Assembly (NCBI RefSeq): GCF_017355205.1
Contig: NZ_JADIJK010000001.1
Location: 248,001 to 312,000 of the forward strand
DNA: 64,000 bases
DNA from: Bacillus sp. SD088
Lineage (GTDB): Bacteria > Bacillota > Bacilli > Bacillales > Bacillaceae_C
Direction of reading: 5' to 3'
Below, piece by piece: positions 18,961 through 27,603 of the stretch. Each line of letters begins with the position of its first letter. Position 1 is the first letter of the stretch. A model generated the notes under the pieces. The model did no database searches, was not told the origin of the DNA, and saw nothing but the letters and a program-made list of their open reading frames with translations. Position numbers and translations under genes: made by a program.

Positions 18961-18985
18961 GCAAGCTTCCCCCTGAGCAGTTCGT

Positions 18986-20176
18986 TTAGATGATACCCAT
19001 TTCCTTTCCAACCTGCTTATAAATCGCAATTGCCTGATCAAGCATTTCCTTTGTGTGAGCTGCTGTTGGCATATTTCGAACGCGGCCTGTTCCTTTTGGA
19101 ACGGTAGGAAAAACAATTGATTTCGCATATACCCCTTCTTCGAAAAGTCTTTTACTGAATTGCTGAGTCCTTTTTTCATCCCCAATCACACAAGGAGTAA
19201 TAGGTGTTTCACTATGCCCAATATCAAAGCCTAAATCCTTCAGTCCCTTTTTCAAATAATCGCCGTTTGCCCACAGCCGTTCATTTAACTCTTTGCTATC
19301 CATTAATACCTCAATCGCCTTTGTAGCAGCAACAGCATCTGCAGGGGTAACAGCTGTAGAAAACAAGAAAGGACGTGAACGGACCTTTAACCAATCAATC
19401 AATTCTTTTTTTCCAGCTACATAGCCACCGACTACCCCAATCGCTTTGGAAAGTGTACCCATTTGAAAATCGACCTGTTCTTGTAAGCCAAAATGCTTAA
19501 CAGTTCCAGCTCCAGCTCCAAGTACACCTGATCCATGGGCATCATCAACATAGGTAATAAGATCATATTCTTCCGCAATCTCCACAATCTCTGGTAGTTT
19601 GGCAATATCTCCGTCCATAGAAAAGACCCCGTCAGTAATAACCATGATCTTATTATATTGACCAGATTCCTTTGCTTCTCTTGCCTTTTGACGTAAATCA
19701 TCCATATCTGAATGGTTTACTCGAATAATTTTTGCCTTTGATAAGCGGCATCCATCAATAATGGAAGCGTGATTTAATTCATCAGATAATATCGCATCAT
19801 GCTTATCCATTACTGCTGAAATCGCTGCCATATTACAGTTAAATCCAGATTGATACGCAATCGCTGCTTCTGTTCCTTTAAATGCAGCTAATCTTTCCTC
19901 CAGCTTCGTATGAATCGTTAAAGTTCCATTAATGGTCCGAACAGCCCCTGCGCCTACACCCCACTCATTAATCGCTTCAATCGCTACTTCCTTTAAACGT
20001 TCATCTGTAGCAAGCCCTAAATAGTTATTAGAGGACAAATTGATTAACTTTTTACCATTAAGTTGGATTATCGGTCCATTCGGACTTTCGACAACATCGA
20101 TTTCGTTATAGAGACCTTGTTCATGCAATTCTTCCAAATTCTTTGTTAAAAATTGATTTAGGTTCTGACTCGTCAT
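18986..20176 (-). CDS. kbl: Glycine C-acetyltransferase (2-amino-3-ketobutyrate CoA ligase)
   Basis: A PLP enzyme that splits 2-amino-3-ketobutyrate with CoA into glycine and acetyl-CoA, completing threonine breakdown with the downstream dehydrogenase. The 396 residues match the family length. Visible are [11 protein letters not shown] (47-57), the [10 protein letters not shown] strand (211-220) that contacts PLP, and the Schiff-base lysine Lys244 in GTLSKAIG. The ATG at 20176 has AGGAGGG upstream. The pair kbl-tdh forms its own short unit between the exoenzyme genes and the sugar-binding lipoproteins; no GntR-type operator was found before it. Confidence 0.93.
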   Translation of the reverse strand: MTSQNLNQFLTKNLEELHEQGLYNEIDVVESPNGPIIQLNGKKLINLSSNNYLGLATDERLKEVAIEAINEWGVGAGAVRTINGTLTIHTKLEERLAAFKGTEAAIAYQSGFNCNMAAISAVMDKHDAILSDELNHASIIDGCRLSKAKIIRVNHSDMDDLRQKAREAKESGQYNKIMVITDGVFSMDGDIAKLPEIVEIAEEYDLITYVDDAHGSGVLGAGAGTVKHFGLQEQVDFQMGTLSKAIGVVGGYVAGKKELIDWLKVRSRPFLFSTAVTPADAVAATKAIEVLMDSKELNERLWANGDYLKKGLKDLGFDIGHSETPITPCVIGDEKRTQQFSKRLFEEGVYAKSIVFPTVPKGTGRVRNMPTAAHTKEMLDQAIAIYKQVGKEMGII

Positions 20177-20305
20177 GCTAATCCCTCCTATTGTTCATTA
20201 TTTATTTCTCTTCCACCCTACTAAAAATACATGTGTTCTCTCCAAAAACACAATTATCACTACTTAATATTGTCTTATACACATAATATACCACTTAATA
20301 AAAAA

Positions 20306-20326
20306 ATGTCCATACATAAAGGACAT
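20306..20326. other. Small inverted repeat upstream of kbl
   Basis: ATGTCC at 20306-20311 pairs with GGACAT at 20321-20326. It lies between the kbl promoter area and the terminator of the next gene. It may belong to either, or be an operator; nothing decides this. Confidence 0.3.
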
Positions 20327-20333
20327 GTTCAAC

Positions 20334-20362
20334 AAAAAAAAGAAGGATCCAAAATCTCCTTC
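20334..20362 (-). terminator. Rho-independent terminator of the first orphan binding-protein gene
   Basis: On the minus strand GAAGGA pairs with TCCTTC (20357-20362 with 20342-20347) and eight T follow (complement of 20334-20341). It lies 31 bases after the stop codon at 20393. Confidence 0.85.
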
Positions 20363-20392
20363 GTTCAATAAACTAACTGTCTATTTTTATGT

Positions 20393-21769
20393 TTATTGTT
20401 GGGCTTTTGCATCTTTTATTCGATTTTCAGTTTCTTCCTGAAGTTCTCGTAAAAAGGTATTGACATCTTTATCTGATGTTAAAAACTCATTCAATTGTTC
20501 ACTTAAAACTGTCTTCGCAATTTCTTCATATTTAGACCGGCCATCTGGCGCTGGGGGTGCAGGATATTTATATAGGGATTCCATGTTTTGGTCTGCTAAT
20601 AAAGGATTACGAAGATCTTCAGACATCGAGAAAAATTGTTCATCCGTATAGACTGATTCCTCTGGATAACGTATCTTATGGGCCACCTGTTCATCGCTTA
20701 ATAAAAATTCAATCACTTTAAAAGCCTGTTCTTTGTGTTCACTTGCTGAAGTGACTCCTACCCAATAACCGTCCGAAAATGCGGATACATCGCCTTGATC
20801 CTTCCATTTGGGAAATGTGGCAATATCCCAATTCATTCCCTGTTCCTGTGCTTCGAGTAGTCCTGTCCAATCTAGTCCAAGGAAATACATTGGAACCATG
20901 GCTAATGTTTGTTCTGCAATAAATTGATCAATCGCATCATCTCCATGAAGCGGATCCCCTTCTTGGAATTCATTTACTTTTTTATAAGTTTCTAAAATAT
21001 CTTTTATCTCTGGAATGGTGCTGAATTGTGGTTCATCTGTATCAGGATTCACCAATGTAATACCTAAAGGCGGAAATAAATAGCGATCCGCAGACGGCAT
21101 TACCATTCCAGTATAATAAGTACCATTTCTTTCTCCTGTTACTTTAGCAGCAAGCTCAATTATCTCATCATAAGTCATATCATCAGTTGGATAATCGACA
21201 CTGAATAAATCAAAAATATCTTTATTATAGTGCAAGGCAGCCTTATTGTGCATATAAGGAATTCCCCACAGTTCCTCTTTACTCTCTGAAAAAGCGCGGA
21301 TTTGATCAAGGAAATTTTGATCAAAACGATCAATATTTTCAAAACCGTATTTTTCAATCAACTCCGTCATATCATACGCAAGCTCAACATCCTTTATAAC
21401 AGGAATGTAACGAAAGTCAGGTCCCATTACAATATCAGGAATATTATTGCTCGCAAATTCCTCTTCAAAACTACTTTTATAAGGCATTATTGGGATAAGT
21501 TCCAATGTCACATTTGGAAATGCTTCCTCAACAGGCTCTTTAATAGCCTCGTTGAATACATCTTCTCCACGCCAATCATTGATTTTTAAGGTAATCGGTT
21601 GATCCATATCAATTTCAGGAACTTCTTCCGCCACTGTATCATTATTCATATTTGGTTCAGATGCATCCGCAGATCCATTCCCTTCTTTACTGCAAGCCGT
21701 ACCGAAGATCAATATGACTAAAAGACTGAACATCCAAAATTTTTTTATACGAAAACGATCGATTCTCAC
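20393..21769 (-). CDS. Sugar ABC transporter substrate-binding lipoprotein (no permease nearby), copy 1
   Basis: An extracellular family-1 solute-binding protein anchored as a lipoprotein: the lipobox IFGTAC places the lipid-modified cysteine at residue 26. The family signature GIPYMHNKAALHYNKDIFDLFSVDYP (only partly quoted) and the MTYDEIIELAAKVTGERNG helix are clear. The 458 residues are full length. Start is the GTG at 21769, with GGGGGG nine bases upstream. It is the last of three consecutive paralogous binding-protein genes (with 21900-22742 and 22854-24167), none with permease genes. A GntR-type operator lies before each of the other two. A GalNAc-containing glycan is a reasonable guess for the ligand. 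Confidence 0.85.
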   Translation of the reverse strand: MRIDRFRIKKFWMFSLLVILIFGTACSKEGNGSADASEPNMNNDTVAEEVPEIDMDQPITLKINDWRGEDVFNEAIKEPVEEAFPNVTLELIPIMPYKSSFEEEFASNNIPDIVMGPDFRYIPVIKDVELAYDMTELIEKYGFENIDRFDQNFLDQIRAFSESKEELWGIPYMHNKAALHYNKDIFDLFSVDYPTDDMTYDEIIELAAKVTGERNGTYYTGMVMPSADRYLFPPLGITLVNPDTDEPQFSTIPEIKDILETYKKVNEFQEGDPLHGDDAIDQFIAEQTLAMVPMYFLGLDWTGLLEAQEQGMNWDIATFPKWKDQGDVSAFSDGYWVGVTSASEHKEQAFKVIEFLLSDEQVAHKIRYPEESVYTDEQFFSMSEDLRNPLLADQNMESLYKYPAPPAPDGRSKYEEIAKTVLSEQLNEFLTSDKDVNTFLRELQEETENRIKDAKAQQ

Positions 21770-21899
21770 TTTACAAATCCCCCCCTGTTTTTTGGAATAA
21801 CTTTTTTACCTAACCTGTTATTTGTTGAAATAGATCTCAGCATGTCGGCTATAACCCTCTTTATCTGGCAGTTTTAATAACCTATTGAAATCCACCTTT

Positions 21900-22742
21900 T
21901 TAATTCGTAGCCATTGCTTCTTTTATCTTCGAGACTGATTCTTCTTCTAACTTCCTTAAAGCGGTTACAACATCTTCCCCTTCCTTAATCGCTTCTTCTG
22001 CACTAACAAGATCAACATAGTCATCCCAACGACTTACACGCCCTTCAGGAGTCTCACGTTCTAATACATAATAAGCGTCTAGGTTCTTTCCTTTATATAT
22101 TTCAACCTCTGCAGCATATTGTTTGTGCAACTCAGGGTCAGCTACAGGTGGAACAGTTCCTCCCGAACGAACCTGAGAAAGAAGAATATTCGGAGTAAAG
22201 TAAGCCTTTATCACTTCAAGCGCCATTTCTTTATTTTCACTATAGTTTGTAATAATCATTGGTGTAGTCCCAGCGATCGGACCGATTGTTGGCTGATCTG
22301 CCCACACAGGAAATGGCACTAAATCAATTGGCTTTGGATCGTCTCCTGCAAGCCAAGTCAAGCCTGTATTTGTAGCGATTGTCATGGCAGCTCGCTTTTC
22401 AGGGAAAGTATTGGCAAGATCTTCCTCTTCTTTAATTCCAGGAATATTATAAAATTCCTCAATCAAATCAAAATACTTCTTATAGGCATCATTTTTGTTA
22501 ATTAACACTTCACCAGTATCGGGATCTGTAGCCGTCGGGGCGAATTGATTTAAAGCAAAGGAACTCATCCCTGCTAGACCGATATATTGAGTACCGTCTT
22601 GCTCCTTCGTCATTTTCCTAGCCAAATCCATTACTTCTCGCCATGTCATCGGTATCAGTGGATCAGGATAATCCTCTCCAAATAAATCAATAACATCCTT
22701 ATGATAAACAGTTGGGAATTTTAAAAAATCCAGATAATTCTT
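21900..22742 (-). pseudogene. 5'-truncated sugar-binding lipoprotein gene, copy 2
   Basis: The last 280 codons of a family-1 solute-binding protein, homologous to the copies on either side. An ATG-initiated frame from 22649 would give 249 residues without signal peptide or lipobox. The same frame is open further upstream to about 22742 and still encodes recognisable family sequence (FPTVYHKDVIDLFGEDYP then DPLIPMTW) before a TAA. So about 170 N-terminal residues, including the lipobox, are gone. An operator-like site remains at 22822-22840, upstream of the break, which suggests an internal deletion between promoter and mid-gene. Confidence 0.8.
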
Positions 22743-22821
22743 TTAACATTTTTCCTCACTTAAGACAGAAGCAATATGGTAGTTAAATATAGAAAATTAT
22801 GATTCTCTTTTTTACTTAACA

Positions 22822-22840
22822 TGATGTCACTACCACATAA
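22822..22840. promoter_or_regulatory. Candidate GntR operator 3
   Basis: TGATGTCACTACCACATAA, one or two changes from the shared motif. It lies between the stop of the third binding-protein gene and the truncated second one, where the promoter of the latter would have been. Confidence 0.6.
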
Positions 22841-22853
22841 GTTATAAAATAGT

Positions 22854-24167
22854 TTATTGTTCCGCCATTGCGCTTTTAATTTTTCCTTCCGACTCTTCCG
22901 CTAATTCTCTTAAAACTGTTACAACATCAACTTTATCTTCCCTAATCTTTCGTTCTGCTTCGTCAATGTCAACATAATCATCCCAATTGCTTTGCCTACC
23001 TTCATATTGAGCCGCTTCACCAAAAAAGTATGCTTCGATATTTTTCCCTTCATATGTAGGGACATCCGAACCATAATATTTGAGCACTTCGGGATCTACT
23101 AAAGGCGTTTGTAACATCATTGTTTTAGCCATTCCGATTTGAATTTCGGAGTCTAAATAGGTTGTCAACACTTGAAAGGCTTCTTCTTTATGTTCACTAT
23201 AATCGGCGATGACCATTGGCCATGCATTTTTTGCAGGTGTTGTATTAGGTTGATCTTCCCATACTGGGACTGGTGCCAAATCAATATTTTTAATCATCTC
23301 CGGATCTGGATTCCCCCATCCCCAGGCAAAATAGTTGTTTGTTCCGATATACATCGCCGCTGTCCTCTCTTCAACAAATGGGTTGTCAGATAGATCAGGA
23401 CTATCTATGTCAGGAATGTTGTAATAGGCTTCTATTAAATCAAAATACTTCTTAAACGCCGGGTCATTTTCTACTAAAACTTCTCCTGTATCAGGGTTGG
23501 TACTTCGGGCAGCTAGTTCACCCAGTGCACCTGAAGGCCCTTCTTGAAGACCAATATATTGATCGCCACCCAATTCTCTTGTCATTTCTTTGGCTAATTC
23601 CATCAGCTCATTCCAAGTCATCGGAATATCAGGATCCGGGTATTCCTTTCCAAATTTATCGAAAACATCTTTATTGTAGTAAAGTCCATAAAATGACGTT
23701 CCATCGGGGAAACCTACCATTCTGCCTTCATCATCCAATGAACGCATAAAAGAAACTAACGAGGGATCGAGAGCATCCAAATCAAAATTATGTTGTTCAA
23801 TTAGGTCATCGAGTGGATAACCGATGTCAAGCTCTTTGATGGGTGGATAATCACCAATAATAATGTCGGGACTCTGTTTTTTCGAAAAAAATTCTTGTAA
23901 AGATTCTGCTGAATTTCCATAAGGAACGTACTCGAGTTTAATATTTTCCAACTTTTTATCAACTTCGCCAAATCTTCCATCAAAGTATTCTTCACTTAAC
24001 GGTATCGCTACTCTTATGGTTACTTCCTCAACTTTTTCAATATCATCGTTGTCATCCCCCTTTTTGCTTGTGCCTGCAACTCTTTTTGCATCATTCGAAC
24101 ATGCCGTGAATATCAATAATAAACTAATTACAGTGACAAACAAGATGGTATAATTTTTCTTCCTCAT
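22854..24167 (-). CDS. Sugar ABC transporter substrate-binding lipoprotein (no permease nearby), copy 3
   Basis: Full-length family-1 solute-binding protein (437 residues from the ATG at 24167). Its lipobox LIFTAC gives Cys23, and it carries GFPDGTSFYGLYYNKDVFDKF-type family sequence and the MTWNELMELAKEMTRE helix. The ATG at 24167 has GGGGGA eight bases upstream; the ATG at 24182 lacks one. It is closely related to the truncated copy downstream, so the two probably arose by duplication. Two GntR-type operators lie upstream (24265-24283 and 24694-24712). With no permease in the cluster it must deliver its ligand to a transporter encoded elsewhere, or act as a scavenging or sensing lipoprotein. 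Confidence 0.87.
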   Translation of the reverse strand: MRKKNYTILFVTVISLLLIFTACSNDAKRVAGTSKKGDDNDDIEKVEEVTIRVAIPLSEEYFDGRFGEVDKKLENIKLEYVPYGNSAESLQEFFSKKQSPDIIIGDYPPIKELDIGYPLDDLIEQHNFDLDALDPSLVSFMRSLDDEGRMVGFPDGTSFYGLYYNKDVFDKFGKEYPDPDIPMTWNELMELAKEMTRELGGDQYIGLQEGPSGALGELAARSTNPDTGEVLVENDPAFKKYFDLIEAYYNIPDIDSPDLSDNPFVEERTAAMYIGTNNYFAWGWGNPDPEMIKNIDLAPVPVWEDQPNTTPAKNAWPMVIADYSEHKEEAFQVLTTYLDSEIQIGMAKTMMLQTPLVDPEVLKYYGSDVPTYEGKNIEAYFFGEAAQYEGRQSNWDDYVDIDEAERKIREDKVDVVTVLRELAEESEGKIKSAMAEQ

Positions 24168-24264
24168 TGTTCTATCCCCCATACATCACCAGTTTATTTT
24201 CTAGCTTGGTATAACGATAATGATCGGTTATGCTTCTTTTAAAAGCTTCCCTTTATACTAAGCA

Positions 24265-24283
24265 TGACCTCATGACCAGTTGA
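24265..24283. promoter_or_regulatory. Candidate GntR operator 4
   Basis: TGACCTCATGACCAGTTGA keeps the TCATGACCAG core and lies about 100 bases upstream of the start of binding-protein copy 3. Confidence 0.55.
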
Positions 24284-24693
24284 TCGACTCTTTTCCCTAT
24301 CCCCTTCCTTTAAAATAAGATCTGATACCATTTTCTCAAATCAATATTTTGTAAGCGCTTCATAACAATTACGATAAACAGCCCATCAAATTTCACTGAT
24401 ACCAATACTGAGGCCATAATATCTGGAATCATCAGCAATCGAAGCTATTCTTGCAGTCCTTCACTTGTACTATTTGTAGAATGAAAGACTTTTCTATTTT
24501 GGCAGACCCTTCTGTTCATCACTTGCACTGCGGAGAAACGCCATATTTTAGTTAGAAATGAGATGCTTTGTGACTAAGAAATAAATACAATAATAAACCT
24601 TATGCTATATTATGGGTAATTGAAGGGTGAAACGTTCTGCTTTCTAGTTTTCTCGCAACATTTAAGGCTACAATTATCCTATGGAACTCAACA

Positions 24694-24712
24694 TGATGTC
24701 ATGACCACATAA
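24694..24712. promoter_or_regulatory. Candidate GntR operator 5
   Basis: TGATGTCATGACCACATAA, near-perfect match to the shared motif and to site 3, extending to AACATGATGTC on the left. It lies about 530 bases upstream of copy 3 and 200 bases downstream of the MFS gene. Confidence 0.6.
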
Positions 24713-24832
24713 TCCGAAAAAATTTTCTCCCATTGCATCCCCCTTTTTAGTAGAGTTGTTTCCTTAATAATCTTACATTAAGGTTATACAGCGCTTACAT
24801 TTTTAAAAATACTGAAAACTTAGCTGCTATTA

Positions 24833-24893
24833 CACTATAACCGCTCCTTTTCATTTATGTCAATAGGTAAAATGAAAAGGAGCGGTTATAGTG
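24833..24893 (-). terminator. Perfect 22-bp hairpin after the MFS gene
   Basis: Arms 24833-24854 and 24872-24893 are exact reverse complements around a 17-base loop, 18 bases beyond the MFS stop codon. No clear T-run follows on the minus strand, but the stem strength and position fit a terminator. Confidence 0.7.
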
Positions 24894-24910
24894 TTTAGTT
24901 AAATAGGCAA

Positions 24911-26137
24911 TTAGAACGTTTCCGCCACCTTCGACCTTTTTTGATAACGGAGTGTTATAACCCAATAAATAAAGGTGACTAATAATAACAGACTGGTAAT
25001 CCAATACAGCCATTTAATTCCAATAAAATCCAGCACGAAAAAACTAATTAATGGTCCTAAGGCAGAACCAAGATCCACAACCAATGTATAGTGAGTCATC
25101 ATTTTAACGGAAGCTGGGCCGTTCGCTGCGTCTGCTGCGAGAGAATCACTTGTTGTAATAAAAATAGTTGCCACTAATTGGAAAGCAAAGATTAGGATTA
25201 AAAAAAGCGGGAACGGCATTGATAGCGGTATAAATACAAAGAGAATTGCGCCTAAGATATAAGCGAATAAAAGCATAGGTATGCGCCCCATTTTTCCGTC
25301 TGACAATCTTCCGATTAAAGGGGCAGTAAAGGGATCTGTTCCCAATTTAACGGATTGGACAATTCCGGCAACTGCTGCTGCTCCTAAAGAAAAGCCTAAA
25401 ATGATAAAGTTCTGATTCATTTGATATTCCATTAGTTTGCTAATCGTTGAAAAGAATATGCCGTAAACAATCAAAGCAACTAGCAACCCATTAAATAATA
25501 TTTTTAGTTGCTGTTTATTTTTTAGAATCGACACTTTTCCATCTGTGGGACGCTTAGTATCTACTTCACTTAAACTATTTGGAACAAATCGAACTGCAAA
25601 GGGTAGAGTCAAGACGCCCAGTATAGCAAAAACTGTCGTAATCCATTTGATACCAATCAAGTCGGCGAATAGACCACCAATTAACATGCCAATAAGTGTC
25701 CCCAATCCCCAAAGTCCATTGTAAAGACCGATTAATTGTCCTCTCGTTTGTCGATTGCTCGAGGAAAGAACGGTTAAATAGCCGCCTAAACGGAGTAGAG
25801 ACCAAGAAATCCCCCAAAGGATTCGCATAATTAGTAAAAGCCAAAAACCTTTAAGGGTCCCATATGAATAGGTTGATATAATCGCCAGAACTACTGCGAT
25901 CAGTACCCCAGTCCTTTTGCTAATTCTTTGGTAACACCAGCCCACAACGGAATTAATCGGTATCCGAATAATCCGATTAATAGATAAAATAATTCCTACC
26001 TGCCATAATGCGGTTAACCCAAAAAACTCCCAATAAATGGGCATAACAATTAACAACATTTCATTTCCAAGAATACTAATCGCCGTAATGATTGCGATAA
26101 TAATGACAGGACTCTTATTCACGGCTTTTTCATGCAT
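24911..26137 (-). CDS. MFS transporter, substrate unknown
   Basis: A 408-residue, very hydrophobic protein with about twelve predicted membrane helices and a central basic loop (around 195-205, RPTDGKVSILKNKQQ). The short RxxKRTG loop between helices 2 and 3 (YQRISKRTGVL) fits the major facilitator motif. It lies downstream of the Gfo/Idh gene in the same direction with a hairpin between them, so it may be a separate unit. Export or import of a sugar or sugar derivative is possible from context only. The ATG at 26137 has GGGGAGA somewhat far upstream; no better start is seen. Confidence 0.8.
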   Translation of the reverse strand: MHEKAVNKSPVIIIAIITAISILGNEMLLIVMPIYWEFFGLTALWQVGIILSINRIIRIPINSVVGWCYQRISKRTGVLIAVVLAIISTYSYGTLKGFWLLLIMRILWGISWSLLRLGGYLTVLSSSNRQTRGQLIGLYNGLWGLGTLIGMLIGGLFADLIGIKWITTVFAILGVLTLPFAVRFVPNSLSEVDTKRPTDGKVSILKNKQQLKILFNGLLVALIVYGIFFSTISKLMEYQMNQNFIILGFSLGAAAVAGIVQSVKLGTDPFTAPLIGRLSDGKMGRIPMLLFAYILGAILFVFIPLSMPFPLFLILIFAFQLVATIFITTSDSLAADAANGPASVKMMTHYTLVVDLGSALGPLISFFVLDFIGIKWLYWITSLLLLVTFIYWVITLRYQKRSKVAETF

Positions 26138-26286
26138 AGTTGGTTTATCTCTCCCCAGATTGAATGAATACAGAGTATTTTAACGGTTAGCTCTGGATTG
26201 CACAAGCTATTTTATAAAAAAAGGGAGGCTCTTCTTAGCAATCAAGAGTGATCACTTTTGTCACACGCATAGTAACAAAGCAACTA

Positions 26287-26310
26287 GTGGAGGGTATAAT
26301 ACACCTCCAC
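26287..26310 (-). terminator. Hairpin after the Gfo/Idh oxidoreductase gene
   Basis: GTGGAGG at 26287-26293 and CCTCCAC at 26304-26310 form a seven-pair GC-rich stem with a ten-base loop, 14 bases after the stop codon. On the minus strand TAGTTGCTTTG follows, so the T-run is weak. Confidence 0.6.
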
Positions 26311-26323
26311 TAAAAGTCTACCG

Positions 26324-27490
26324 TTATTTACTTTCCTCTAATAACTCGTTAATAACAGGGCTCTTTGTAATTTCCATAACCTTTCCACCTGAACGAATTG
26401 ATTCCGTTGCCGCGCAGCCTACCGCCACGCTCATTCTTCCTGCAACAGGAGAGGTTAATGGTTGTTGATCGTGTAAAACTAAATTGATGAAGTCTTTGGT
26501 AATTTTAGGGTCTGCCCCGCCATGACTGCCTTGCTCTTTTTTAATGTCATAGGTTTGGTCACTAAGTTCATTCCAAGAATTTGATTTTCTTGTTTTTACA
26601 TAGACTTTTCCTTCTAATTCGGAGTTTTCCATTCTCCCTTTTGTGCCAATAAAGACATAGTTTCGTTGATAATCAGGAGTAAAATGACACTGTAAATACG
26701 AAGCCTTAATGCCGCCTTCTAACTCCATGATTAACATATTATTATCTTCTACATCAATTTCCTCACGGAAAGCACATTCCGTCAATGTATGGGGACTATA
26801 CTCTGTACAAGTGTCCTTGATATCACATTCTGGACATGTAAGTGTATTTGGCTTATCTCCCCCAAAGAAATCTAGGCTGCCGAAAGCTGAAACTCTCTTT
26901 GTATATTTTCCTGTAATCCAATGAATCACATCCAAATCATGAGAGCCTTTTTGCAAGAGCAAAGAGGTCGTATTTCGGCTCAAACCGTGCCAATCATGAT
27001 AGTAGAAATAACCGCCAAACCCAACAAAATGACGTACCCACACCGCTTTAATATCACCGATCACCCCGGAGTCGACAATGCCTTTCATTGTTTGAAACAT
27101 GCTCATATAACGCATATTAAAGCCAACCATCAAATGTTTTCCTGTTTCATTGGCTGTTTCAATAATCCGGTCACAGCCTTCCACTGTAATCGCCAGCGGC
27201 TTTTCGCAATACACATGCTTGCCTGCTTTCAAGGCGGCGACAGCATGCTCTTCATGTAAGAAGTCAGGCGATAAAACGGCGACAGCATCAATATCCTCTT
27301 GCTTAAGTAATTCTCGGTAGTCCGTCGTTACAAATGCATCCGGATTAATTTCTTGCTTGAACTTTTCCAATCTCTCTTCTGACACATCAGCTGCTGCTAC
27401 AACAATTGATTCTCCATTAGGGTCGTGCCAATTTTTGGCAATTCCACTTCTTAACCCCGCTCCAATGATTCCCATTCTTACCTGTTTCAT
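26324..27490 (-). CDS. Gfo/Idh/MocA-family NAD(P)-dependent oxidoreductase with a cysteine cluster
   Basis: The 388-residue protein has the Rossmann motif GIIGAGLRSG near the N-terminus, the EKP signature at 96-98 (Lys97 is the usual catalytic lysine) and QKGSHDLDVIHW near 180-190, with the second-domain lysine and histidine. A CPEC...C...C cluster at about 219-239 could bind a metal and is not a general feature of the family. Some members oxidise sugars; others use NAD transiently to cleave glycosides (for example GH109 alpha-N-acetylgalactosaminidases). Its place in a GalNAc-type catabolic run makes an amino-sugar substrate likely but unproven. The ATG at 27490 has GAGGAG eight bases upstream; the GTG at 27499 is too close. 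Confidence 0.85.
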   Translation of the reverse strand: MKQVRMGIIGAGLRSGIAKNWHDPNGESIVVAAADVSEERLEKFKQEINPDAFVTTDYRELLKQEDIDAVAVLSPDFLHEEHAVAALKAGKHVYCEKPLAITVEGCDRIIETANETGKHLMVGFNMRYMSMFQTMKGIVDSGVIGDIKAVWVRHFVGFGGYFYYHDWHGLSRNTTSLLLQKGSHDLDVIHWITGKYTKRVSAFGSLDFFGGDKPNTLTCPECDIKDTCTEYSPHTLTECAFREEIDVEDNNMLIMELEGGIKASYLQCHFTPDYQRNYVFIGTKGRMENSELEGKVYVKTRKSNSWNELSDQTYDIKKEQGSHGGADPKITKDFINLVLHDQQPLTSPVAGRMSVAVGCAATESIRSGGKVMEITKSPVINELLEESK

Positions 27491-27603
27491 ACCTTTCACT
27501 CCTCTTTTTTAAAAAAATTGCACTTAAAACTATATGAAAACTTCCTGCTTGGAAGCAGTTCACAAATATATTACGCCCAGATAGGCAGCCGCCACGCCAC
27601 TGC

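Larger units (their letters stand above)
24168..24910. other. Long regulatory gap upstream of binding-protein copy 3
   Basis: About 740 bases without a supportable gene. It contains two GntR-type operator sites, two cre-like half-palindromes (TGTAAGCGCTTCAT at 24350-24363; CAGCGCTTACAT at 24789-24800) and, at the far end, a long hairpin (24833-24893). A 40-codon open frame at 24310-24432 has no ribosome binding site. Confidence 0.5.

Noticed and set aside
18961-19185. N-terminal extension of the threonine dehydrogenase frame
   Set aside because: It would overlap kbl by 200 bases and precede the Rossmann start; the ATG at 18960 gives a normal SDR N-terminus.
22650-22742. Functional upstream start for the second binding protein
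   Set aside because: The upstream frame encodes mid-protein family sequence and closes at a TAA without signal peptide or lipobox, so the gene is truncated and not mis-started.
24310-24432. 40-codon minus-strand frame (MIPDIMASVLVSVKF... to RKWYQILF)
   Set aside because: The hydrophobic, basic composition is protein-like and might be a gene remnant, but there is no ribosome binding site and I recognise no family.
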